DNA from: Opitutia bacterium
GTDB lineage: Bacteria; Verrucomicrobiota; Verrucomicrobiia; Opitutales; UBA953
Direction of reading: 5' to 3'
Assembly: GCA_947470855.1 (NCBI GenBank)
Contig: CANIUQ010000004.1
Coordinates: 23,271 to 87,270, forward strand
DNA: 64,000 nucleotides
This document shows, piece by piece, positions 36,233-45,088 of the stretch; position 1 is the stretch's first letter, and each line of letters opens with the position of its first letter. The notes under the pieces were generated by a model that had not been told where the DNA came from, did no database searches, and saw only the letters and a program-made list of their open reading frames with translations. A program made the translations under genes and the position numbers.

Positions 36233-36688
36233 ATGCCAAAGTCAACCGCCAACGATTCAAGCGACCAATCCAGTGCGTTTCGTGCTTTCATCGCCGACAA
36301 AGGCTTAAGGGGCACGCGACAAAGAATGGCCGTTTTTGAAGCAGCTCGAAGCTCTGCTGGACACTACACGGCTGAAGAGTTGCTAAAAAAATCTCGAGCT
36401 CTGGATCGCTCGGTCTCTCGTGCGACTGTTTATCGTGCCCTTCCCTTGCTTATCGAATGTAATGTTGTTCGCGAAGTCGATGTTGGTCGCGATCATAAAT
36501 ATTATTTAACGGAAACCGGTTCGACGCCATTTCGGGCTCAATTAATTTGTGGCCACTGCGACACTATTCTTGAGGTTGATGCGCCTTTCATGGAGTGGTA
36601 CGGCAAGGCCGTCGCGGCTAAACATGGTATGAAACCTATTTCGCAAAAACTTCAAGTGACAGCTCTCTGTCTTAAATGCCAAAAATAA
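36233..36688 (+). CDS. Fur-family metal-responsive repressor
   Basis: A 151-aa regulator. The winged-helix part has GLRGTRQRMAVFEAARSSAGHYTAEELLKKSRALDRSVSRATVYRALPLL; the C-terminal dimerisation part has ICGHCDTILEVDAPF and ends with ALCLKCQK, two CxxC pairs forming a structural zinc site. It could be Fur, Zur or PerR; metal specificity is not clear. ATG 36233 (MPKSTAND) is preferred; an open frame continues upstream. It is 12 nt before nadA and may be cotranscribed. Confidence 0.9.
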   Translation: MPKSTANDSSDQSSAFRAFIADKGLRGTRQRMAVFEAARSSAGHYTAEELLKKSRALDRSVSRATVYRALPLLIECNVVREVDVGRDHKYYLTETGSTPFRAQLICGHCDTILEVDAPFMEWYGKAVAAKHGMKPISQKLQVTALCLKCQK

Positions 36689-36700
36689 ATTTTCTTTTTT

Positions 36701-37681
36701 ATGAAAGCTTTTCCAGTTCCCGCCGTCTTCCCTCCTCTACCCGCAGGTGGAATTCCGCTAACCGATTTACAGCGCGAAGTTCTGGCTTTGAAAAAAGCGA
36801 AAGATGCCATCATTCTAGCACACAATTATCAATGCGAGGATATCCAAGCTGTCGCTGATTACGTCGGTGATTCTTTAGGATTAGCCTACAAAGCGGCCGA
36901 GACAAAAAATCAAACGATTGTTTTTTGCGGGGTGCATTTTATGGCGGAAACCGCCAAAATTGTTAATCCTACACGACGTGTCTTACTGCCTGATATGAAT
37001 GCAGGGTGTTCTTTAGCCGACTCCTGCCCGGCGGAAAAACTTGCCCAAGTCAAAGCCACAAACCCTGAACTTTATGTCGTCGCTTATATCAATTGCAGTG
37101 CGGCCGTAAAGGCTTTGAGCGATGTCATCGTGACCAGTGGTAATGCTACGAAAATTGTCCAAAAGGTTCCGGCCAATCGTCCAATTCTTTTTATCCCCGA
37201 TCAAAATTTAGGCAGTTGGGTTTCGTCTAAAACAGGTCGAGCCATGCAATTGTGGCCAGGCAACTGTTACGCTCACGTGCAATTCACTCCCGCAGCTTTG
37301 CTTCGTGCCAAAGCACAATACCCTAATGCTCCTATCGTCGCTCACCCCGAGTGCACGGAGGCAGTACGCGAGTTAGCCGATACGGTTTGCTCGACCGAAA
37401 AGATGGTCGAATGGAGTAAAGCACAGAAAGCAGAGACGCTTATTATCACGACAGAGTCAGGCATGATACATCGACTGCGTCGCGAGGTTCCCCACAAGAC
37501 CTTCATTGCGGCGCCCACGGATCGTTGCTCCTGCAACGAATGTCGTTTCATGAAAATGAATACCTTGGAAAAGGTCCGTGATTGCTTGGTCCATGGTAAG
37601 CCAGAAATCGAACTCGAGGAGTCCATCCGTTCAGCCGCCGAAATTCCTTTGCGACGCATGCTGGAATGGAGCCGTATTTAA
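36701..37681 (+). CDS. nadA: Quinolinate synthase A
   Basis: A 326-aa 4Fe-4S enzyme that condenses iminoaspartate and dihydroxyacetone phosphate in NAD synthesis. The three-fold pseudo-symmetric fold is recognisable from ILAHNYQCEDIQAVADYVGDSLGLAYKA, PDMNAGCSLADSCP and AHPECTEAV. Cluster ligands are C103, C218 and one of C276/C278/C281. No nadB or nadC is beside it. Confidence 0.97.
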   Translation: MKAFPVPAVFPPLPAGGIPLTDLQREVLALKKAKDAIILAHNYQCEDIQAVADYVGDSLGLAYKAAETKNQTIVFCGVHFMAETAKIVNPTRRVLLPDMNAGCSLADSCPAEKLAQVKATNPELYVVAYINCSAAVKALSDVIVTSGNATKIVQKVPANRPILFIPDQNLGSWVSSKTGRAMQLWPGNCYAHVQFTPAALLRAKAQYPNAPIVAHPECTEAVRELADTVCSTEKMVEWSKAQKAETLIITTESGMIHRLRREVPHKTFIAAPTDRCSCNECRFMKMNTLEKVRDCLVHGKPEIELEESIRSAAEIPLRRMLEWSRI

Positions 37682-37764
37682 ATGATTTTTGTTAAATTTT
37701 TTACCTTAAAATGAACTTAAACTATACCAATCAATTTCGTTAAGCGCTTGGCTAAATGATTTTT
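37679..37764. repeat. Pair of 12-bp direct repeats in an AT-rich gap
   Basis: TAAATGATTTTT occurs at 37679-37690 and again at 37753-37764, in a markedly AT-rich region between nadA and the HTH gene. The first copy begins at the nadA stop. AAGCGCTT, an 8-bp palindrome, lies between them at 37742-37749. Function unknown; could be chance in AT-rich DNA. Confidence 0.4.
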
Positions 37765-37800
37765 TCTCGTAAATAAACTTCAAGATTTCTTGCGAACTGT

Positions 37801-37828
37801 TTGACATTCCTAACTTTATTATAAAGTT
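37801..37828 (+). promoter_or_regulatory. Candidate promoter/operator of the HTH gene
   Basis: TTGACA (37801-37806), a perfect -35 hexamer, is followed by a 17-nt perfect inverted repeat AACTTTAT-T-ATAAAGTT (37812-37828), 56 nt upstream of the small HTH gene. TATAAA within the repeat (37820-37825) is only 13 nt from the -35 hexamer, too close for a normal sigma-70 promoter. The symmetry suggests binding of a dimeric regulator, possibly the downstream protein itself. Confidence 0.45.
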
Positions 37829-37883
37829 GAAACCAGTGTCCGCTCTTAAACAGAGTTAGTTTTATAAAATAAATTTAAACAAA

Positions 37884-38219
37884 ATGAAATTAGAATTAGA
37901 TCCCTCCACTTTCCCAACTAAAGATGCTTTTATCCGTGCTTCGATTGCTCGCGCTCGTGATCTCGCTGTTCAGGCTTGGGACGAAGAATACTCCAACCGA
38001 CAAGAATTTATTGCACGAGAAGTTTCCAGTCTTTCCAAAACCGAACTTGCCCGTCGTCTTATCAAATTAATGTCACGACCCAGTCGTGCTCGGGCGAAGA
38101 TTAACGACTCGATGCGCACCAAGGCAAAATCGATGCGCAACAAAGGGTTTAATGTTCGTGAAATTTCGGCAGAAATCGGAATCTCAATTCCTTCGGTTTA
38201 CAACATTACCAAGGACTAA
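37884..38219 (+). CDS. Small helix-turn-helix protein of unknown function
   Basis: A 111-aa basic protein. The C-terminal 30 residues (MRNKGFNVREISAEIGISIPSVYNITKD) form a clear helix-turn-helix like those of resolvases and sigma-type regulators; the N-terminal 80 residues are helical and Arg/Ser-rich with no recognised domain (FIARASIARARDLAVQAWDEEYSNRQEF-like pattern). It is preceded by a 200-nt AT-rich region with an inverted repeat, unusual in this compact window. Probably a DNA-binding regulator; target unknown. Confidence 0.75.
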   Translation: MKLELDPSTFPTKDAFIRASIARARDLAVQAWDEEYSNRQEFIAREVSSLSKTELARRLIKLMSRPSRARAKINDSMRTKAKSMRNKGFNVREISAEIGISIPSVYNITKD

Positions 38220-38257
38220 TCTTGCCGTACCTTGCCCGACATTGTTGAATCTCAACA

Positions 38258-38959
38258 ATGCACCATTGGCCTTACGCTGACCCTGCTTTAGCTCCAGGCA
38301 ATGCCCCCGTTCATATCGGTGGAAGTTGGGATATTTCGACCCTTTTAGGTGCTTACCAAAAAGGGATTTTTCCTTGGCCGATTCCAGGTCTGCCTATTCG
38401 TTGGTGGAGCCCCGATCCACGGTTTGTTCTGCCGCCAAGTGAGTTGCGCTGCACTCCCAGTTTACGCAAGGTAATGCGCAAAAAAGGCTGGAAAGTAACC
38501 ATCGACCAAGATTTTGCGTCCGTTATTCGACACTGTGCCAAGGTTCCACGTGCAGGCCAAGCGAGCACTTGGATTACACCCGAAGTAATCCAAGCTTACA
38601 CCGAGTTACATCGTCTCGGTTTTGCGCATAGCGTAGAAACCTATTGGGAAGGTGAACTAGTGGGAGGTCTCTATGGAATTACCATGGGCCAAATCTTTCA
38701 TGGGGAATCCATGTTCCACTTAAAAACAGACGCTTCCAAGGTTGCCTTCGTCGCCTTAGTAGAGCGTTTACATGCCTGTGGCTACCGCTTGATTGACTGC
38801 CAAATACCCACTCCACACTTGGCGAGTTTCGGGGCTTTTGCCGCGCCACGCTCTGATTTCTTGGCCTTCCTTGAGATTTATCGGAAAGTTAACCCCACGG
38901 GCAATCCCTGGGCTAATCCGCTTTGGCCCAAAGTTCAGGGTGAGCCTGCACAAAGGTAG
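38258..38959 (+). CDS. aat: Leucyl/phenylalanyl-tRNA-protein transferase
   Basis: A 233-aa enzyme that adds Leu or Phe to proteins starting with Arg or Lys, marking them for ClpAP degradation (N-end rule). Conserved: AYQKGIFPWP, RWWSPDPRFVL, ASTWITPEVIQAYTELHRLGFAHSVE and GGLYGITMGQIFHGESMFH. Its last 47 nt overlap the 3' end of convergent aroK. Whether clpS/clpA are present is outside the window. Confidence 0.96.
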   Translation: MHHWPYADPALAPGNAPVHIGGSWDISTLLGAYQKGIFPWPIPGLPIRWWSPDPRFVLPPSELRCTPSLRKVMRKKGWKVTIDQDFASVIRHCAKVPRAGQASTWITPEVIQAYTELHRLGFAHSVETYWEGELVGGLYGITMGQIFHGESMFHLKTDASKVAFVALVERLHACGYRLIDCQIPTPHLASFGAFAAPRSDFLAFLEIYRKVNPTGNPWANPLWPKVQGEPAQR

Positions 38960-39494
38960 GAATCTCGCGTTCATACACTCTTTCCACAATCAGGCAAAGT
39001 TGCTGAAGGGATCTTCCGTCCGTATAAACGGCAATGCCCGCATTCAAATAAGCTTGTTCGCGCTGTTGCATTAAGTCGCGAATCTTTTTTTCGGTATCTT
39101 CCCCGACAAGAAGTGGCCGATGTGTTTTATTAGCGGTACGACGAACAATTGTCTCCACCGAAGCAAAAAGTGTGATCACAATTCCTTTACGACGAACAAG
39201 CTCAGCCATTCCTGGCGGCATGACTAAACCGCCCCCGCAAGCCACAATCGCTCCTTTCGCTGGTATTTTCTCTTCCATTAATTTTCTCTCACATTGACGG
39301 AAGTAAGCCTCACCGTGTTTGGCAAAAATCTCTGCCACACTCATCCCTTCTGCTTTTTCAATCAAATCATCGGTATCCAAAAATGGACGTTGCCAACGAT
39401 GAGCTAACTGACGACCCAGAGCAGACTTACCCGTGCCCATCATTCCCGCAAGAATGAGGTTGGGTTGAAGTTGCGGTTTAAGGTCCTGCACCAT
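38913..39494 (-). CDS. aroK: Shikimate kinase
   Basis: A P-loop kinase (193 aa from the chosen start) phosphorylating shikimate. GMMGTGKSALGRQLA is the Walker A loop; DTDDLIE holds the metal/shikimate Asp, RQCERKLM a shikimate-binding Arg, ACGGGLVM the glycine-rich loop, and THRPLL the lid Arg. The start is uncertain: ATG 39494 (MVQDLKPQ), ATG 39509 and TTG 39536 are in frame. The C-terminal 15 codons are antisense to the end of aat. Confidence 0.94.
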   Translation of the reverse strand: MVQDLKPQLQPNLILAGMMGTGKSALGRQLAHRWQRPFLDTDDLIEKAEGMSVAEIFAKHGEAYFRQCERKLMEEKIPAKGAIVACGGGLVMPPGMAELVRRKGIVITLFASVETIVRRTANKTHRPLLVGEDTEKKIRDLMQQREQAYLNAGIAVYTDGRSLQQLCLIVERVYEREIPTFVQAHPELWAKAD

Positions 39495-39622
39495 GAGTTC
39501 ATCACACATCGGCCACCGGTTTTCCGCAAGCGACAATCTCTAATTAAACCAGCGAAAATTAACCTAAAGGCAGACTGGACCGCTTGCTTTCAAGGACTTC
39601 CCTCGTTACTTCAAAAATATCC

Positions 39623-40861
39623 ATGACCTGCGTTGCACAATCAACCCCTGAGACAAATCAGCACGATTTGAAAGAGGTGCTAAAACAAACTCAAGGGGTT
39701 CCGTTTTATCAGCGCACGGAATGGGCCCAAGCACTTGCCCTACCCCACCCTACATTGGCGAATTTACCACAGTTAACCAAAGAGGATTTTCGTCAAAATT
39801 CTCCCGCAGGATTTTTACCCGACCGTTTTAATTTAGCCACTCTCGCCCAGTCTGGTGCCATTGAAGAAGAAAGCACCTCTGGAACTTCTGGTACGAGTGT
39901 ACGAGTTATCTTTGGTTCAACTTGGTGGGCTGAACAGGAAGCACGTGCACTCCGTCAGCATCGCTTGATACGCCAAGTTTTACAGGAAAATCCTCTGGCC
40001 CGTCGGGCGGTCTTTACTACCCCCGGTTGCAGTGGTGTCAGTTGCTACGCACGATGGCTTAACTACGACCAGCGCATCTTGGGCCAAACCCTCTTCGTCA
40101 ATCAATCGCGCATTCCTTTTACGATTCCCGAGGAAAAGTATGCACAAATGGCAGAAGAAACCTTACGGTGGAATCCCACTTTTCTGGACGTTGATCCCGT
40201 ACATGGGATGGCTTTTGCACTCTACTGCGAGCGTCACCAAATTCGCTTTCCTGATTTACGCTTTATCCTCACCAGTTACGAATACACCAGCGTAGTGCAT
40301 CGGCGTATCATGAATCGAGTTTTTGGAGTACCCATCATCAATCTCTATGGCTCGAGTGAAACGGGACACCTCTTGATTGAAAAAGAGGATGGCTACATGA
40401 TACCTAGCGAAGAAACGGCCCTTCTGGAAATCGACTCGCCTCAATCCTCGGGAATCGGACAACTTTTGGTCACCACCCTAACCAATCCATACTTGCCCTT
40501 AATTCGCTATGAAATTGGGGATTATGTGGAAAAAGAGTCCCGTGGCTATCAGGTACACGGACGCATGAGAGATGCCCTGCTTGACCAAAGCGGGATGATT
40601 GTGACCACACGACAAATTGATGAGTTATTCGGCGACTTGAAAAAGGTAGCTCATTACCAGTTACGTCAAAATTCTGACGGAGACTGCGAACTCCTTTTAC
40701 TTCCCGAGAAATCTGGGGATTCGCTCACCGAGACCATTGCGGTGATCTCCGAGCGATTAAAAAAGAGACTTGGCTTCGCCATTAACAGCCAAAGCGTTTC
40801 GCTAATTACCCCGGAAGACTCTGGCAAATTTCGCCTGACTGCTCGATTCGTACAAAAATAA
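39623..40861 (+). CDS. PaaK/CapK-like adenylate-forming ligase, substrate unknown
   Basis: A 412-aa member of the phenylacetate-CoA ligase / coenzyme F390 synthetase branch of the ANL superfamily. The phosphate-binding STSGTSGTS lies near residue 84; the A5-type motif is NLYGSSETGHL; HGRMRDALLDQSG marks the hinge to the C-terminal domain. These enzymes activate a carboxylate as its AMP ester. Neither the substrate nor the acceptor (CoA or carrier protein) is known; the neighbours aroK and ilvE would be consistent with an aromatic or branched acid, as a guess. ATG 39623 is chosen over an in-frame TTG at 39584. Confidence 0.8.
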   Translation: MTCVAQSTPETNQHDLKEVLKQTQGVPFYQRTEWAQALALPHPTLANLPQLTKEDFRQNSPAGFLPDRFNLATLAQSGAIEEESTSGTSGTSVRVIFGSTWWAEQEARALRQHRLIRQVLQENPLARRAVFTTPGCSGVSCYARWLNYDQRILGQTLFVNQSRIPFTIPEEKYAQMAEETLRWNPTFLDVDPVHGMAFALYCERHQIRFPDLRFILTSYEYTSVVHRRIMNRVFGVPIINLYGSSETGHLLIEKEDGYMIPSEETALLEIDSPQSSGIGQLLVTTLTNPYLPLIRYEIGDYVEKESRGYQVHGRMRDALLDQSGMIVTTRQIDELFGDLKKVAHYQLRQNSDGDCELLLLPEKSGDSLTETIAVISERLKKRLGFAINSQSVSLITPEDSGKFRLTARFVQK

Positions 40862-40950
40862 GTAGTCGAAATTGACGTTTGGTTGGTGTTTTTTCTGCTT
40901 CGGGCTGGAAAAGTGTAGTTTTTCAGACCAACATCACCGCGTTTAACACC

Positions 40951-41820
40951 ATGGAAGTTTACATCGACGGAAAGTTTTACCCAAAAGCCGAAGCCAAAAT
41001 CTCTGTCTTCGACCACGGTTTCCTTTATGGAGACGGTATCTTTGAAGGCATCCGCCTCTACAAGGGCTGTGTCTTCCGTCTCGATGAACACCTCGAGCGT
41101 CTCGAGATGTCAGCTAAAGCAATCTGCCTTAACCTTCCCTGGTCTCGTCAGCAGATTGCCGACATCGTCTGCGAGTCCTGTCGCCGCAATCAACTCACCG
41201 ATGGCTACATTCGCTTGGTCATTTCTCGTGGATTTGGCGACCTTGGCCTGTCACCTAAGAATTGCCCCACTCCCTCTATCATCTGCATCGCAGACTCGAT
41301 TAAACTCTATCCCGAGGAATTTTACTCCACAGGAATGAAAATCATCACTGCACCGACGCGTCGTATCAGTCCTGCAGCCTTACCTCCGATGATTAAGTCT
41401 CTGAATTATCTTAACAACATCATGGCCAAGATGGAGGCTCAACAACACGGTTTCCATGAGTGCCTCATGCTCAACGAACAAGGCTATGTATCTGAGTGCA
41501 CAGGCGATAACGTATTCCTCATTCACAAAGGAAAAATGTACACCCCTGCGTCTCACTCGGGCGCCCTTGTCGGAATCACCCGTCAAGTAGCTCTCGAAAT
41601 TGCTAATTCCTTAAAGATTCCCACGGTTGAAACGAATCTAACTCGTTACGATGTTTGGAATGCCGACGAGTGCTTCCTTACTGGCACAGCTGCGGAGGTC
41701 ATTCCTGTGATTGAAGTGGATGCTCGTACTATCGGTACAGGAAAACCTGGTCTCATTACCGGCAAAATCCTCGCTGAATTCCGTAAAAAGGCGTCGATTG
41801 AGGGAACGATGATTCGTTAA
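40951..41820 (+). CDS. ilvE: Branched-chain amino acid aminotransferase
   Basis: A 289-aa fold-type IV PLP enzyme that makes Val, Leu and Ile from their 2-oxo acids. VFDHGFLYGDGIFEGIR and the PLP lysine K149 in MIKSLNYLNNIMAK, ECTGDNVFLI and FLTGTAAEVIPV are characteristic of IlvE. Related D-amino acid aminotransferase and aminodeoxychorismate lyase are less likely. ATG 40951 (MEVYIDGKFY) is the family start. leuC and leuD lie 13 kb away in the window. Confidence 0.93.
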   Translation: MEVYIDGKFYPKAEAKISVFDHGFLYGDGIFEGIRLYKGCVFRLDEHLERLEMSAKAICLNLPWSRQQIADIVCESCRRNQLTDGYIRLVISRGFGDLGLSPKNCPTPSIICIADSIKLYPEEFYSTGMKIITAPTRRISPAALPPMIKSLNYLNNIMAKMEAQQHGFHECLMLNEQGYVSECTGDNVFLIHKGKMYTPASHSGALVGITRQVALEIANSLKIPTVETNLTRYDVWNADECFLTGTAAEVIPVIEVDARTIGTGKPGLITGKILAEFRKKASIEGTMIR

Positions 41821-41831
41821 CTCAGTAGCTG

Positions 41832-42893
41832 TTACTTTTCTTCGGGCAACTCGACAACGGGTAGGGTTTTTGATTTCAAAATCAATTCCTCTTTATCCTG
41901 TGCCTTTTTGTCCGCCAACTTAGGGAAGTAAATATACAACTCTGACTTTGGCGGATCAGGATTGTAGAAATTACCAATGGGCGATTGACGAGTTACTTGC
42001 AGGCTAGCCTCTTTCAACAGCATTTGACCTAGGTCGGGTCGTGCATTGACCGAGAAAACAGTTCGAATGGATGGAGAAGGCTTAGTGACAATGGAACTAC
42101 TTTTGCTATCTGCCTCTAAAATGGAAAAGGCAATACCCTTCGGATCGTCTGTGACAGGGAGAGTCCACGATTGTGCTTCTTTAACGTCTGGAGGAAGTAA
42201 GATTACGAGGTGACGTACTGGACCTTTAGGATTACCCGGATAGACCAACTTCTTTCGCCAAAGCGGCCAGTAGCGGCGGCCCTGCTCATCGATGACTTCA
42301 TTACCACCAGGGCCAGACACAACTAAGAGCCTGTTCTTCAGAGCCTGTAATTCGGCATCGGTTAACTCAGCTGGTTCAGCGCCAGGCAATCGTGGAGGAG
42401 CTTCATTGGCTGCAACATCAGGTGAAACCAAAAGCACAGCCTCGATTGGTCCAGCGCAGCGATAATCCACCCAATCGATGACGCCATAAGGTATGGCCGT
42501 CATCGCTGTCGCTAAAACAGCACCAGCGGTAGCGGATTTCCCCAAAGTGATACGATTAGCCAGAGCTGAGAAAAGACCTGCCCCAGCAAAACCCGCTGCA
42601 TGAATGGAAATACTCGTCCCTAAATTCCATTGCGCTAATAAATAATCCTCCGCTGAGCCAGTCCACCGAACATAATAGAGCATGAATACAGCCCAAACAA
42701 CTCCGAGAGTGGCACCAAGAAAGGGTCCAAAACGCAGACCGAGTTTGATGTAGCCTTTGGTCGCTAAAGTAGAAAACAAGGCGGCAAAAACACCGCCAAA
42801 GAAAGCCTGCTGCAAATTAGAAACTCCTGTGAACAAGGCGGCGAGGAGCAAAAATCCCCACGTAAACCAATAGGTGCGGGCAAACTGGTTCAT
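41832..42893 (-). CDS. Membrane protein of unknown function, coupled to glgC
   Basis: A 353-aa protein with about four to five hydrophobic helices in residues 8-150 (for instance TWGFLLLAALFTGV, GPFLGATLGVVWAVFMLYY, SISIHAAGFAGAGLFSAL) and a soluble C-terminal half of about 190 residues with no recognised domain. Its ATG overlaps the glgC stop (ATGA), so the two are translationally coupled. I cannot assign a function. Confidence 0.75.
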   Translation of the reverse strand: MNQFARTYWFTWGFLLLAALFTGVSNLQQAFFGGVFAALFSTLATKGYIKLGLRFGPFLGATLGVVWAVFMLYYVRWTGSAEDYLLAQWNLGTSISIHAAGFAGAGLFSALANRITLGKSATAGAVLATAMTAIPYGVIDWVDYRCAGPIEAVLLVSPDVAANEAPPRLPGAEPAELTDAELQALKNRLLVVSGPGGNEVIDEQGRRYWPLWRKKLVYPGNPKGPVRHLVILLPPDVKEAQSWTLPVTDDPKGIAFSILEADSKSSSIVTKPSPSIRTVFSVNARPDLGQMLLKEASLQVTRQSPIGNFYNPDPPKSELYIYFPKLADKKAQDKEELILKSKTLPVVELPEEK

Positions 42894-44185
42894 TCGCCAA
42901 CAATCGTACCCGCAGGAACGACCGCTCCTTTCTTCACCACGATAACACCATCGCGAACATAGAGGGCATCGGTTTCCCATTTCTCGGGTAAACCAGTGGG
43001 AGCGATTCGGCAGCCTGCACCAATCCGTGCATTTTTATCGATAATTGCATTTCGAATATAGCAGTTTTCACCAACGCCGATATCGGGGCGTCCTAATTGG
43101 CGATTCAGTTGTAAATCTTTAGGACGTTCAAAGAGGTCTGCGCCCATCATCACCACATTCTCAAAATGGCTACCGCGACGAATCACAGAGCGAACTCCAA
43201 TCACAGAGCGGATAATTTCTGATTCATCGACAATCGCCCCTCCTGCCATCAAGACGCGAGTCGCATGACAGGCATTGACCTTAGCCGTTGGTAAATAGCG
43301 AGCGTGAGTAAAAACACGGTTCTCGCTATCGAAGAAATCAAAGGGTGGAACGGGGTCCGTTAAGGTTAAATTACATTCCCAGAAAGAACCGACGGTACCG
43401 ATGTCTTCCCAATAACCATCAAAGACAAATCCCGAAAGGCGCTTCTTACCTAACAGTCCAGGGATAACCTCTTTACCAAAATCCGTTTGTGTAGGATCAG
43501 CTAGGGCCTCACGCATCACCTTACCGGAGAAGAGATAAATCCCCATTGAAGCGAGGCAGTAGGGTTTATCTGACTTGTCAGCGAGTTTAGCCCTTGCGGA
43601 ACCACCTAAAACTAAGGTTTGAATCACCGCAGGGTCTTTAGGTTTTTCGACGAATTGAGTCACGAGCAACTCTTCATTAACGCGCATGACACCCAAAGCC
43701 GAAACCTGATCGGCGGGCATCGCCTTGGCTGCGATGGTCACATCTGAACGAGTCTCTAAGTGCTGTCGTGCGATTTCAGCAAAATCAAGACGGTAAAGTT
43801 GGTCACCCGATAAAATTAAAACGAGGTCTTCATCCTTAAGATTATAGTGATGAAGATTTTGGCGGACGGCATCAGCTGTTCCTTGATACCAAGCTTCGCT
43901 ATCACCTCTTTGCTCGGCTGCGAGAATGTCAACAAAGCCACCACCAAAACCGTCGAACTTATAGGTTTGTTGAATGTGTTTATGAAGAGAGGCGGTGTTA
44001 AACTGGGTGAGAACAAAAATTTCGTTAAAACCAGAATTTAGACAATTGCTAATCGGAATATCGACCAAGCGATAATTTCCAGCGAGAGGTACAGCAGGCT
44101 TACAGCGGTCTTTGGTCAAAGGATAGAGCCGTGAACCTCGGCCTCCACCCATGATAATACAAATAACGCGCGGGAAGGAATGCAT
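42890..44185 (-). CDS. glgC: Glucose-1-phosphate adenylyltransferase (ADP-glucose pyrophosphorylase)
   Basis: A 431-aa enzyme supplying ADP-glucose for glycogen synthesis. The N-terminal nucleotidyltransferase has MGGGRGSRLYPLTKDRCKPAVPLAGNYRLVDIPISNCLNSG with the Arg/Lys activator site and FGGGFVDILAAEQ; the C-terminal left-handed beta-helix has the hexapeptide-like repeats ending in GAVVPAGTIVGE. Length is typical. Other glg genes are not nearby. Confidence 0.97.
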   Translation of the reverse strand: MHSFPRVICIIMGGGRGSRLYPLTKDRCKPAVPLAGNYRLVDIPISNCLNSGFNEIFVLTQFNTASLHKHIQQTYKFDGFGGGFVDILAAEQRGDSEAWYQGTADAVRQNLHHYNLKDEDLVLILSGDQLYRLDFAEIARQHLETRSDVTIAAKAMPADQVSALGVMRVNEELLVTQFVEKPKDPAVIQTLVLGGSARAKLADKSDKPYCLASMGIYLFSGKVMREALADPTQTDFGKEVIPGLLGKKRLSGFVFDGYWEDIGTVGSFWECNLTLTDPVPPFDFFDSENRVFTHARYLPTAKVNACHATRVLMAGGAIVDESEIIRSVIGVRSVIRRGSHFENVVMMGADLFERPKDLQLNRQLGRPDIGVGENCYIRNAIIDKNARIGAGCRIAPTGLPEKWETDALYVRDGVIVVKKGAVVPAGTIVGE

Positions 44186-44289
44186 AACGGGTCACCATTA
44201 TTCTCGAGACAGCCAAAAGCGACAAGCGGAAAAGACCCCGAAAGGTGGCTTGAAGGTTAGCCCAAGCCTGTTTGCATCCAGCAATCCCT

Positions 44290-45084
44290 ATGGCATTGGC
44301 TTTTCACATCCTTGGCACCAGTAGTTCAGGGAATTGCTCCATTATCGAATCAAACGGACTGAGAATGATGCTGGATGCAGGCTTTCAGGGACCGCGTCTT
44401 GAATCATCGCTCAAGAAACTTGGATTTTCAGTTCCGGCCATCGATGCCGTTCTGATTACACACGAACACAGCGACCATTGTATAGGGTTAGCCTCTTTGC
44501 TAAGACAAAATCCACAACTCAAAGTTTTTGCTAATCGCGAAACCGCACGACGAATTCAGTCGACCTTAAAACTTCGTCCGAATTGGCAGCTATTTGAAAC
44601 GGGTGAGACGTTTGAATTTCGTGGTTTGAATATCACTTCAATTCCTATTCCTCACGATGCGGCTGATCCTGTGGGCTTCGCCATCGACTGCCCGCTGGGC
44701 GATGGACAACCCTGCAAACGCATCACTTGGCTCACGGACTTAGGTCATGCGACAGAGGTGGTTCGCTACCACTGCGCTCAAGCTGATATTCTCGTACTGG
44801 AATCCAATTATGATGATGAGATGTTGGACCTCTCGAAACGCCCCTTACATCTCAAGCAAAGAATTCGTGGTAAGCACGGACACTTATCCAACCACGAGGC
44901 CTGCCAACTTCTTCTAAGTTTACGTGAATGGAGAACCAGTGAACTATTTTTAGGTCACTTAAGCAAAGAATGTAATCGTACCATCTTGGTCGATGAAATG
45001 ATGAATCAAATCCGGCAGGCTAAAAACGACCTACGAGTCAAGGTGGTCGATCCACTGGAAGATGACCCCGTGAGTACTTGGTAA
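44290..45084 (+). CDS. WalJ/YycJ-type metallo-beta-lactamase-fold hydrolase
   Basis: A 264-aa metallo-hydrolase with LGTSSSGNCSIIES at the start, THEHSDHCIGLASLL holding the HxHxDH motif, an Asp in WLTDLGHATEV, and a histidine in LFLGHLSKECN. This combination matches YycJ (WalJ), a predicted 5'-3' DNA exonuclease or phosphodiesterase. ATG 44290 is chosen; a TTG at 44272 is in frame. It is divergent from glgC. Confidence 0.88.
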   Translation: MALAFHILGTSSSGNCSIIESNGLRMMLDAGFQGPRLESSLKKLGFSVPAIDAVLITHEHSDHCIGLASLLRQNPQLKVFANRETARRIQSTLKLRPNWQLFETGETFEFRGLNITSIPIPHDAADPVGFAIDCPLGDGQPCKRITWLTDLGHATEVVRYHCAQADILVLESNYDDEMLDLSKRPLHLKQRIRGKHGHLSNHEACQLLLSLREWRTSELFLGHLSKECNRTILVDEMMNQIRQAKNDLRVKVVDPLEDDPVSTW

Positions 45085-45088
45085 AGCC

